Assembly (NCBI RefSeq): GCF_000744775.1
Contig: NZ_JQMP01000004.1
Span: 248,001-312,000 of the forward strand
From: Thermorudis peleae
Lineage (GTDB): Bacteria; Chloroflexota; Chloroflexia; Thermomicrobiales; Thermomicrobiaceae
Length of the DNA stretch: 64,000 nucleotides
Direction of reading: 5' to 3'
Shown: positions 30,271 through 37,555 of the stretch, one piece after another
How the letters are laid out: the number at the start of each line of letters is the position of its first letter
How positions within the stretch are numbered: position 1 is the first letter of the stretch
The notes under the pieces: model-generated
The model's database searches: none
What the model saw: only the letters and a program-made list of their open reading frames with translations
Told to the model about the DNA's origin: nothing
Made by a program: the position numbers and the translations under genes

Positions 30271-32744
30271 CGGACGACCAGGTTGACGAGCCGTCCTGGG
30301 ACATAGACGACCCGTTCAATGTCCTGATTATCCAGGTACGGGCGAACGCGCTCGCTCGCCTTTGCCTGTTCCACAACCTCCGCTTCAGAAATCGTCGCTG
30401 GCACGAGCAATCGGTCACGCACACGGCCATTGACCTGGACAACGATCTCCACCATTTCTTCAGCAGCAAGCGCCGGATCCCAGGTTGGCCACGGCTGCTG
30501 GTGAATGCTGTACGGCTTGCCCAGTCGTTCCCAGAGTTCTTCGGTAATGTGCGGTGCGGCAGGCGCAAGCAAGAGCAAGAGCGTCTCAATTGCCTCGCGC
30601 CATGCTGGCTGCCGGACGACGTCCGTGTCACGCAACCGCGACAACTCGTTCACCAGTTCCATCATGCGAGCAATAGCCGTATTAAAGCTGAAGGTTTCAA
30701 AGTCTTCGGTAACCGCCTTGATCGTGCGGTGCAGCAGGCGCCGCAGCCCCTGGGCTTCCTGCCCATCCGGCAAGTCGGGCGCAATGTCAGCGGTCTCCGT
30801 CGTCAGCGCCCACACGCGGTTGAGGAAGCGTTGCACGCCGGCAACGCCCCGAGAACTCCACGGCCCGCCCTGGCTCCAGGGGCCGATGAACATCAAGTAC
30901 AGTCGGACGGTGTCGGCACCCATTTGCGCAACAAGGTCATCGGGATCGATGACGTTTCCCCGACTCTTCGACATCTTCTCGCCGTCTTCGCCCAGAATCA
31001 CACCGTGGTTAAACAGGCGAGTAAACGGCTCGCGGTGGTTGACGAGGCCTAAGTCGGCTAACGCCTTCGTCCAGAAGCGAGAATAGAGCAGATGCAGAAT
31101 CGCGTGCTCGATACCACCAGTGTATTGATCAACAGGCGTCCAGTAGGTGACTTTCTCGGACTCAAACGGGCCATCGGCGTAATGTGGACTGAGATAGCGA
31201 TACCAATACCAGGAGGAATCGACAAAGGTGTCCATTGTATCAGTTTCACGGCGGGCTGGCCGCCCACACTGCGGGCAGGTGGTATGCACAAACGTTGGGT
31301 GCGTGGCCAGTGGCGACTGGCCGGTCGGCATAAACTCGGCATCGTCGGGAAGCAGAACCGGTAGCTGTTCCTCTGGCACGGGCACAATGCCACAGGCATC
31401 ACAGTAAATGATCGGGATGGGCGTCCCCCAATAGCGCTGGCGCGAAATGAGCCAGTCGCGCAGGCGATAGGTTACCTCGCGCTTCCCGATGCCTTGCTCT
31501 TCAAGCCAATCGATCACCCGCCGAATCGCTTCACCCTGGGCCGTTGGCGTGCCATCAAACGGGCCAGAATTGACCATGACACCGTCGCCGTCATACGCTT
31601 CGGTCATCGTCGCCGGATCAAGCGTTGCATCCACTGGCTGGATGACTACAACAATTGGCAGGTTGAACTTGCGGGCAAATTCAAAGTCGCGTTGGTCATG
31701 GGCCGGCACAGCCATAATGGCGCCAGTCCCATACCCCATGAGCACGTAATCAGCAATCCAAATCGGGATACGCTGCTGGTTCACCGGATTGATCGCGTAG
31801 GCGCCGATAAAGACACCAGTCTTTTCCCGTTCAGTCGATGTGCGCTCAATGTCACTCCGACGGCGAGCTTGCTGGACATAGGCCTCGACCTCAGCCCGAC
31901 GATCAGGAGTGGTGAGTTTCTCAACCAGCGGGTGCTCGGGGGCCAACACCATGAACGTAGCGCCCCAGAGCGTGTCGGGCCGCGTCGTGAACACCTCGAT
32001 CGGATCGCCATGCTCGGTTCGGAAGACGATGCGTGCACCTTCAGAGCGGCCGATCCAGTTGCGCTGCATCGTGACGACCTGTTCGGGCCACTCAATCCCA
32101 TCGAAGCGCAGCAACTCTTCGGCGTATGCCGTGATCCGCAAGAACCACTGCTCTAGGTCGCGGCGGTAGACTTCCGTCCCACAGCGCTCGCAGCGGCCAG
32201 CAATGACCTGCTCATTCGCCAGCACTGTTTGACAGTTCGGGCACCACCAGACGGGAGCTTTCGCGCGATAGGCCAGCCCTCGCTTATAAAACTGCAGGAA
32301 GAACCACTGGTTCCACCGGTAGTATTCCGGCTGACAGGTAATAACTTCTTTGGTCCAATCGAACATTGCGCCCATGGTGCGGAGTTGCTGCTTCATGCGC
32401 TCGATGTTTTGCATGGTCCAGATCCGCGGGTGAATTCCGCGCTTGATCGCAGCATTCTCCGCAGGCAACCCAAACGCGTCGAAGCCGAAGGGGAAGAGGA
32501 CGTTGTACCCGCGCATGCGCCGATACCGTGCTGCGGCATCAGCGGGCGCATAGGAATACCAGTGACCGATATGCAGATTCCCGGACGGATAGGGGAACAT
32601 CACGAGGTGATACCACTTTGGACGGGAGGGATCCTCAGCCGTATAGGAATAAATCCCGGTTTCTTCCCAAATTTTTTGCCATTTTGGCTCAATCGCTTGC
32701 GGATGATACTGCTCAGTCTGGCGATTCTGCTTGGTGATTGCCAT
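30261..32744 (-). CDS. leuS: Leucyl-tRNA synthetase
   Basis: A protein of 827 residues of the bacterial class I type. The HIGH motif is GNLHIGHWYSY near residue 55, the CP1 editing domain has FTTRPDTLWG and MAVPAHDQRD, and the KMSKS motif is GEKMSKSRGN. Zinc-binding CxxC pairs are present (WWCPNCQTV and CERCG; FVHTTCPQCGRP in a later insert). The start ATG 32744 has GAAGGAGG upstream. Expression is probably controlled by the T-box leader at 32811-33036. A fully conserved, ordinary enzyme. Confidence 0.97.
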   Translation of the reverse strand: MAITKQNRQTEQYHPQAIEPKWQKIWEETGIYSYTAEDPSRPKWYHLVMFPYPSGNLHIGHWYSYAPADAAARYRRMRGYNVLFPFGFDAFGLPAENAAIKRGIHPRIWTMQNIERMKQQLRTMGAMFDWTKEVITCQPEYYRWNQWFFLQFYKRGLAYRAKAPVWWCPNCQTVLANEQVIAGRCERCGTEVYRRDLEQWFLRITAYAEELLRFDGIEWPEQVVTMQRNWIGRSEGARIVFRTEHGDPIEVFTTRPDTLWGATFMVLAPEHPLVEKLTTPDRRAEVEAYVQQARRRSDIERTSTEREKTGVFIGAYAINPVNQQRIPIWIADYVLMGYGTGAIMAVPAHDQRDFEFARKFNLPIVVVIQPVDATLDPATMTEAYDGDGVMVNSGPFDGTPTAQGEAIRRVIDWLEEQGIGKREVTYRLRDWLISRQRYWGTPIPIIYCDACGIVPVPEEQLPVLLPDDAEFMPTGQSPLATHPTFVHTTCPQCGRPARRETDTMDTFVDSSWYWYRYLSPHYADGPFESEKVTYWTPVDQYTGGIEHAILHLLYSRFWTKALADLGLVNHREPFTRLFNHGVILGEDGEKMSKSRGNVIDPDDLVAQMGADTVRLYLMFIGPWSQGGPWSSRGVAGVQRFLNRVWALTTETADIAPDLPDGQEAQGLRRLLHRTIKAVTEDFETFSFNTAIARMMELVNELSRLRDTDVVRQPAWREAIETLLLLLAPAAPHITEELWERLGKPYSIHQQPWPTWDPALAAEEMVEIVVQVNGRVRDRLLVPATISEAEVVEQAKASERVRPYLDNQDIERVVYVPGRLVNLVVRTP

Positions 32745-32810
32745 GGTCCAGCCTCCTTCGTCTGACGCTGGCGTTCGATCCTGTCCCGGTCAGGTAAGGC
32801 ACTTGACCAG

Positions 32811-32840
32811 AAGGCCCGCCCCCTGAAGGGACGGGCCTTG
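32811..32840 (-). terminator. Terminator hairpin of the leuS T-box
   Basis: AAGGCCCGTCCC and GGGGGCGGGCCTT pair to a stem of about 12 bp directly after the T-box, mutually exclusive with the antiterminator that uses the T-box bases. The downstream sequence CTGGTC has no U-run, so termination relies on the GC-rich stem or on another mechanism. Confidence 0.7.
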
Positions 32841-33036
32841 CCGTGGTACCACCCTCCTTGGTCAGAAGCGAGCGCTCCTGACCCACTCGAAGCGCGCTAA
32901 CGGGCGCATCCGGAGCCTGCTCCTGATTCGCAGACTCAGCTCCGAGGCGAGTTCACGCGCGGCAGGTCAACCAGGCTCCCACCCCTCCCTGGCTCGCTGA
33001 CGACGCCCGCGCGCTACTCCTCCTCTTCAACGCCGA
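32811..33036 (-). promoter_or_regulatory. T-box leader (leucine, CUC specifier) upstream of leuS
   Basis: Read on the minus strand, the leader starts with the stem I base GAAGAGGAGGAGTAG (about 33028 down), has a GNUG-type apical loop (GGGGTGGGAG, about 32984-32975), a specifier loop GTGAACTCG in which the triplet after GAA is CTC (32951-32949), and the T-box AGGGTGGTACCACGG (32855-32841). CTC is a leucine codon and the TGGT bulge pairs with an ACCA 3' end, as expected for uncharged tRNA-Leu. The match of specifier and downstream gene makes the call firm. Confidence 0.9.
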
Positions 33037-33082
33037 TCATGCTTTGTATGAGCGTGCGCCTTGAGTGCGGCATAAACCCCTG

Positions 33083-33154
33083 TGGAGCTGGGGGGACTCG
33101 AACCCCCGACCCCAACGCTGCCAGCGTTGTGCTCTCCCACTGAGCTACAGCCCC
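33083..33154 (-). tRNA. tRNA-Ala (anticodon GGC)
   Basis: Minus strand, 72 nt. The acceptor stem GGGGCTG pairs with CAGCTCC and includes the G3-U70 pair that identifies alanine tRNA. D-arm GCTC/GAGC, anticodon stem CAACG/CGTTG with loop CTGGCAG (anticodon GGC, reading GCC), T-arm with TTCGAGT loop. CCA is not encoded. It has its own promoter at 33186-33215 and is followed, about 45 bases on, by the leuS T-box leader on the same strand. Confidence 0.95.
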
Positions 33155-33185
33155 ATACTGCGCCACACTCAAAGGCGCAACATCG

Positions 33186-33215
33186 AGTATAGCAGACGGA
33201 CGCTCCGCCGGTCAA
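33186..33215 (-). promoter_or_regulatory. Promoter of tRNA-Ala (and perhaps leuS)
   Basis: -35 TTGACC (33215-33210), an 18-base spacer and extended -10 TGCTATACT (core 33191-33186) on the minus strand, about 25-30 bases before the mature tRNA. A small stem, TGCGCC/GGCGCA, lies between the start and the tRNA. No comparably good promoter was found between the tRNA and the leuS leader. Confidence 0.75.
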
Positions 33216-33326
33216 TTTCCCGAAGCCTCCTTAGTACCTAGCCGCAATTGTCTCGCGTTGCGCATACTTCCATCGCGATACGATGCGGCCCAAAGCGCCG
33301 CAGGATAGAGAAGCAAGGAGCAGAGA

Positions 33327-34748
33327 GTGGCCAAACAGGACGCGCGCTTTCATATCATCACGCTCGGGTGCGCAAAGAATCAAGTCGATTCAGAAGGCAT
33401 GGCTCAGGCGTTGAGCGCCTGCGGGCTGCAGTTGTCACCAACCCCCGAAGACGCTGACGTTATTATTGTCAATACCTGCGGGTTTTTAGCCGCGTCCCGA
33501 GCAGAATCAGTCGCCGCCATTAACGAGATGCTCGCGCGGCGGCGTCCAGGCCAACGCGTGATCGCCGCCGGCTGTATGGTCAGCCTCGATGCACATCGCG
33601 CAGAGATCCCCTCAGCTGTTGACGCGATGATCTCAACGCGCAACTGGCCACAGATTACTGAGCTCGTTGGGCAACTTTTGGACATTCCGATTGCGCCGGC
33701 ACGACCGGCAGACGAGCGTCCAGGCCTCGTCACTACCTTCCAGCGGACACCGACGCGTCGTCCCAGCGCCTACGTCAAGATCGCCGACGGCTGCGACCAC
33801 GCCTGCTCGTTCTGTACGATCCCCTTGATCAAAGGACGCCAGACCAGCAAACGCCCGATGGAGATTGTGCGGGAGATTCGCGAGCTGGTCGACGCTGGCG
33901 TGAAAGAGGTCGTCCTCGTTTCGCAAGATACGATCCGGTATGGAGCTGACCTTGGCATTCAGCATGGATTAGCTGGCCTCCTTCGGCTGATTGGGGAACA
34001 AGTTCCCGCGTTGCCCTGGCTCCGGCTGCTCTATCTCTATCCGAGCCCACTCATCTTCCGCGTCATCGACGCCATGGCCGAAGTGCCGGCATGTGTCCCC
34101 TACATCGACATGCCGATTCAGCATGCTGATCCTGAGATTCTTCGAGCAATGGCGCGGCCGAGCAATCTCGATCAGTACCGGCGTATCTTTGCCTATGCGC
34201 GTGAGCGCTTACCGAACGTCGCCCTCCGGACGACGGTCATCGTCGGCTTTCCTGGCGAAACAGAGCAGCACTTCGAACGGCTCTGTGCATTTTTGGAGGA
34301 AATTGCCTTCGATCACGTCGGTGTCTTCACCTACTCCCGCGAACTCCTGACGCCGAGCGCTCGTCATGAGCAGCAGGTCCCACCGGATATCGCAGAAGCG
34401 CGCCGGGCAACCATTATGGAACTGCAACAGCAGATCTCGCTTCGGAAGAACCGGGCGCTGGTCGGCCAAGTTCTGCCGGTCTTGATTGAGGGAGTCGGTG
34501 AGCTTGAGGCAGAAGACGGCTCAACCGAGCCCATCTCGGCCGGTCGCGCCGCACGCCATGCTCCCGAGGTAGATGGCCTCGTTTTTGTTCCAGGCGCGTG
34601 GCCGATTGGGGAATTCGTCCCCGTCCAGATTACGGAAGCTGGGCCGTACGACCTTTGGGGTGAAGCCCAGACCAAACGGCAGGCGCAGCGTGTCAGTAGT
34701 AATGGGCGAAACGCTCGGTCTCGCCGAGGACGAAAGGCATCGGCATAA
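33327..34748 (+). CDS. rimO: Ribosomal protein S12 methylthiotransferase RimO
   Basis: A protein of 473 residues in the MiaB/RimO family. The UPF0004 domain carries three cluster-binding cysteines (LGCAKNQVDSE, VNTCGF, AAGCMV). The radical SAM domain has CDHACSFCTIP, and the C-terminal TRAM domain ends near GPYDLWGE. LGCAKNQVDSE favours RimO over MiaB. It thiomethylates the conserved aspartate of S12. The start is GTG 33327 after AAGGAG. The last 25 residues form a basic tail (KRQAQRVSSNGRNARSRRGR) whose coding region overlaps the convergent acyltransferase gene by 56 bases. Confidence 0.95.
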   Translation: MAKQDARFHIITLGCAKNQVDSEGMAQALSACGLQLSPTPEDADVIIVNTCGFLAASRAESVAAINEMLARRRPGQRVIAAGCMVSLDAHRAEIPSAVDAMISTRNWPQITELVGQLLDIPIAPARPADERPGLVTTFQRTPTRRPSAYVKIADGCDHACSFCTIPLIKGRQTSKRPMEIVREIRELVDAGVKEVVLVSQDTIRYGADLGIQHGLAGLLRLIGEQVPALPWLRLLYLYPSPLIFRVIDAMAEVPACVPYIDMPIQHADPEILRAMARPSNLDQYRRIFAYARERLPNVALRTTVIVGFPGETEQHFERLCAFLEEIAFDHVGVFTYSRELLTPSARHEQQVPPDIAEARRATIMELQQQISLRKNRALVGQVLPVLIEGVGELEAEDGSTEPISAGRAARHAPEVDGLVFVPGAWPIGEFVPVQITEAGPYDLWGEAQTKRQAQRVSSNGRNARSRRGRKASA

Positions 34749-35670
34749 ACTGCGGACGCTGCTCAGGCCAAACCCGTTGAAATGTGACCCACTGCCCTGG
34801 GGTCTGGCGAATTGAGGCTTCGAGCATGGTTGCAATCCGCAAAAGCGCTCTGCGCAAATCGCGCTGTGCGTCAGCTGTTTGTTCAACGTAAAATGGCGGC
34901 TCAATGATTAACTGATAGCCACGAGCAAGCCGGCGGGCGAACGCGGCAAGAATTGGCGCATTCACCGCGCGAGCCAAACGCACCGGCCCAAGCGGTAAGA
35001 TGGTCGCCTTCCCAAAGAAGGGAACCAGTTCCCCGCGGCCACTGAAATCATGATCGGCAACCATACCAACAAACTCACCGCGGCGAAGGGCCTGTATCGC
35101 ACGGCGTAGGCCAACTGGTGACACGCGTTCAAGGCGGAGGCCGCGGCTGCTTCGCAATTGCAAGACCGCAGCATCGACAAGATGAGGCACGGTTCGAGCT
35201 GTAAGGGCAACAAACGGCAGGCGGCGCGCTGCCAGTAATTGCCCAACGTAATCGAACGCACCAAGATGCGCAGTTACCACAACTGCACCGCGACCTTGCT
35301 GCTGTAAGGACTCAACGGTTGCCCACTGCGCTGGATCAACCCAGATGGAACGAATAATTTCCGCATCGGAGAGGGAAGGAACACGCAGGAGATCGAGAAA
35401 GTTACGGGCACTTGTCCGAAAGATTTGCCGAGCAATACGCTCAACGTCCGGGCTATTCAGCGAAAGATCAAATGCGGTTGCGACATTGTGCAGCACATTT
35501 TGCCGGTAGTGGGGCAACAGATGGTATGCGAGATCCCCGACACGGTCCGCGAACGTATACGCCGGCTGAAGCGGCATGATGTCCGCGAAGCGGCTGATAA
35601 GTTGCGCCAGCCGCCCCATCGTCTCGCGCTCAGCTCGTGTGGTGTGTTCTGTTGTTCTCTCGTGTTGCAT
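34693..35670 (-). CDS. Lysophospholipid acyltransferase, HtrB/LpxL/PatA-like
   Basis: A protein of 325 residues in the family of lipid A and phosphatidylinositol mannoside acyltransferases. The catalytic HX4D motif is H135-LGAF-D140 in VVVTAHLGAFDYVG. Later conserved parts are GMVADHDFSGRGELVPFFG and a C-terminal WVTFQRVWP. I chose ATG 35670 with GGAGGGCGGAG upstream; the frame back to 35829 overlaps the preceding gene. Its partner upstream is a CDP-alcohol phosphotransferase, 28 bases away. As Thermomicrobia are not known for lipid A, a glycolipid or diacyl lipid acceptor is likelier (inference). Confidence 0.88.
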   Translation of the reverse strand: MQHERTTEHTTRAERETMGRLAQLISRFADIMPLQPAYTFADRVGDLAYHLLPHYRQNVLHNVATAFDLSLNSPDVERIARQIFRTSARNFLDLLRVPSLSDAEIIRSIWVDPAQWATVESLQQQGRGAVVVTAHLGAFDYVGQLLAARRLPFVALTARTVPHLVDAAVLQLRSSRGLRLERVSPVGLRRAIQALRRGEFVGMVADHDFSGRGELVPFFGKATILPLGPVRLARAVNAPILAAFARRLARGYQLIIEPPFYVEQTADAQRDLRRALLRIATMLEASIRQTPGQWVTFQRVWPEQRPQFMPMPFVLGETERFAHYY

Positions 35671-35698
35671 CTCCGCCCTCCACCGGCATACTGCAATT

Positions 35699-36379
35699 CT
35701 AGCGGAGACGCGTCGATGCTGCTGGATTCTCGGACTGCGGCGGATCAGCCCGATTGATGTGCTGGATATAAGGCAACGCATCGACCAGCACCGGCAAACC
35801 GCGCACGACGACGAGCGCAAGGGTGACATAGACCGTCACCCAGCCGACGGTGGTAAAGCCAGCAACCGTATAGAGCGCATGGAGCGGATCATTGCCCGAT
35901 GGAGCATGCCGAGCAGCAACCAGGCCAGAAAGAAACGCGAAGGCCAAAAGCTTCGCCACGCCATAGAGCGCACGCATAAACCGCGATGCTGTCAAAAACC
36001 GCGTGAGTGTCGTCCGTGCCATCGTCTGTTCACCAAATGGCGTCTTGCCTTGGTTGAGGGCAACACTCCGTAGTGCATCGACCAGGAACCCACGCGTTAC
36101 CACCAAGAGCGGAGCCCAGACACCAATGAGCCCGAGGTCGGCAAACACAATCCAGAGGGCATTTTCGACGACGCGATCACCGGCAATATCGAGGATGGCG
36201 CCAAATGCGGTCGCTTGCCCAGAGCGTCGTGCCACAATCCCGTCAACAGCATCGCCAACAAAGACGATGAGCAGCAGCCCGACCGCGAAGAGGACGACGG
36301 TATAGCTCGAGCTGTAGAGCATGGCGATGCCGACAAAGAGCAACGCAACACGGGCTAGGGTAATCAGGTTGGCCACCAT
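35699..36379 (-). CDS. CDP-alcohol phosphatidyltransferase family protein
   Basis: A protein of 226 residues with five or six membrane helices. The complete CDP-alcohol phosphotransferase motif is present: D43, D46-G47, A50-R51, G60, D64 and D68. Such enzymes join a CDP-diacylglycerol head to glycerol phosphate, inositol phosphate, serine or similar. The neighbouring acyltransferase recalls the actinobacterial pair of phosphatidylinositol phosphate synthase and PatA, but phosphatidylglycerophosphate synthase is also possible. The exact acceptor cannot be read from the sequence. Confidence 0.88.
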   Translation of the reverse strand: MVANLITLARVALLFVGIAMLYSSSYTVVLFAVGLLLIVFVGDAVDGIVARRSGQATAFGAILDIAGDRVVENALWIVFADLGLIGVWAPLLVVTRGFLVDALRSVALNQGKTPFGEQTMARTTLTRFLTASRFMRALYGVAKLLAFAFLSGLVAARHAPSGNDPLHALYTVAGFTTVGWVTVYVTLALVVVRGLPVLVDALPYIQHINRADPPQSENPAASTRLR

Positions 36380-36434
36380 CGCCTCTCCCCTATCGCCCCT
36401 GTGCCAGGTTGACCGGCGAGCCGGTCAATGCGGA

Positions 36435-37478
36435 TTATCCGCGAATGACCGAAAATAACGCCACCCAGGTGACGAGATGAACAAGGCTTGTTAATCCGAC
36501 GAGAAAGCGAGCTGCCATGCGGTCGATCTGAAAGAGCACCCAGGCCAGTACCAGATTTGCCACAGTCACCAACGTTGTAATAATGGGCAAAATCCAGATC
36601 TCTTGTCGATCGCCGATGCGGTCGGGCAGGCCATTGGCATTCCAATGGAGCACGAGCGTCTGGGGCAGGCGATTGTACTCGATCAGCAACAAGAGGATCA
36701 GGCCAACATTGAGGAGGACAGCGAGGATGAGGAACGTACGCAGAAGTGGGTCATCGCGAACGACCTGCACCGGTGACGGGAGGTGAGAAATTGGCCGAGC
36801 CCTGCGTAACAAGGCGACTGAGCTTCGCATCGTGCGCGGCTGAGCCTCCTCGAGGGATACCCGTGGCAGCGAACCGGTTATCTGCCGTTTCGCTGCCTGC
36901 GGCGACCAGGTTTGCTGGACGGCGCGTTGGGCAAGCGTGAGTTGCTCGAGGAACTCAGCAGAATGCATCGGCGAAATAGCAAAATGTGCCGTATCCGTCG
37001 AAACAAGGAGTTGACGGCTCAGCGACTGCGTTGCAACGACATGCACGGTGCCTAAGGCAGTATCAAGCTGATCCACGTAGTAGCCAGGCCAGAAACGCAG
37101 GCGGCGGTTTCGCGCAAGCCCAAGGATGGGTGCTGCTGGCCCCGCATAGGTAATGCGCTCAATCGGCACGCGGTGCCGCTGATGCGCCCACTGAATCCAG
37201 AGCTCTCGGCCAACAATGCTATAGCGCATCGAAAAATAACCAATGAGCAAATAGGCGAGGAATCCGCTTGCCCCGACGGCTGCCATCGCCGCCAGACCAA
37301 TGAGGATGCGAATCAGGGTGGAGTGTTCCGGTGAAAACGCGATCAACAAGCCAAGAACACCAATACCCAAGAGAATAGCGGCGACCATGCCAGCGATGAG
37401 GACGCCACGGGATCGAGCCGCCCGCATATGAAGCACCGGGGGAGGACGGAGCTGTTCTTCGGCTACATTCGACTCCAT
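36435..37478 (-). CDS. Membrane protein with PH-like and DUF1648-like parts
   Basis: A protein of 347 residues. Two membrane helices near residues 25-85 precede a bacterial PH-like domain (about 85-180: YSIVGRELWIQWAHQRHRVP, with GYYVDQLDTALGTV). After a polar linker come three more helices, with the DUF1648 motif LPQTLVLHWNANGLPDRIGD after the first of them. Function unknown; PH/DUF1648 proteins are membrane proteins of Gram-positive-type bacteria. It lies between the parvulin gene and the CDP-alcohol phosphotransferase on the same strand, 55 bases from the latter. Confidence 0.78.
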   Translation of the reverse strand: MESNVAEEQLRPPPVLHMRAARSRGVLIAGMVAAILLGIGVLGLLIAFSPEHSTLIRILIGLAAMAAVGASGFLAYLLIGYFSMRYSIVGRELWIQWAHQRHRVPIERITYAGPAAPILGLARNRRLRFWPGYYVDQLDTALGTVHVVATQSLSRQLLVSTDTAHFAISPMHSAEFLEQLTLAQRAVQQTWSPQAAKRQITGSLPRVSLEEAQPRTMRSSVALLRRARPISHLPSPVQVVRDDPLLRTFLILAVLLNVGLILLLLIEYNRLPQTLVLHWNANGLPDRIGDRQEIWILPIITTLVTVANLVLAWVLFQIDRMAARFLVGLTSLVHLVTWVALFSVIRG

Positions 37479-37555
37479 AGCGGCCTACGCCTCATCTACC
37501 CATACTCCGCGTCGCACGCAGCTCCCTCTAATGGTAGAGCAGCGCACGCCAGCGG

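Noticed and set aside
33027-33215. Minus-strand open frame of 62 residues over the tRNA-Ala gene
   Set aside because: It overlaps the tRNA completely and has no independent support.
37515-37545. tRNA D-arm-like stretch (GCTC ... TAATGGTAGAGCAGC) after the parvulin gene
   Set aside because: No anticodon stem, T-arm or acceptor stem can be formed around it; it may be an old tRNA fragment or chance.
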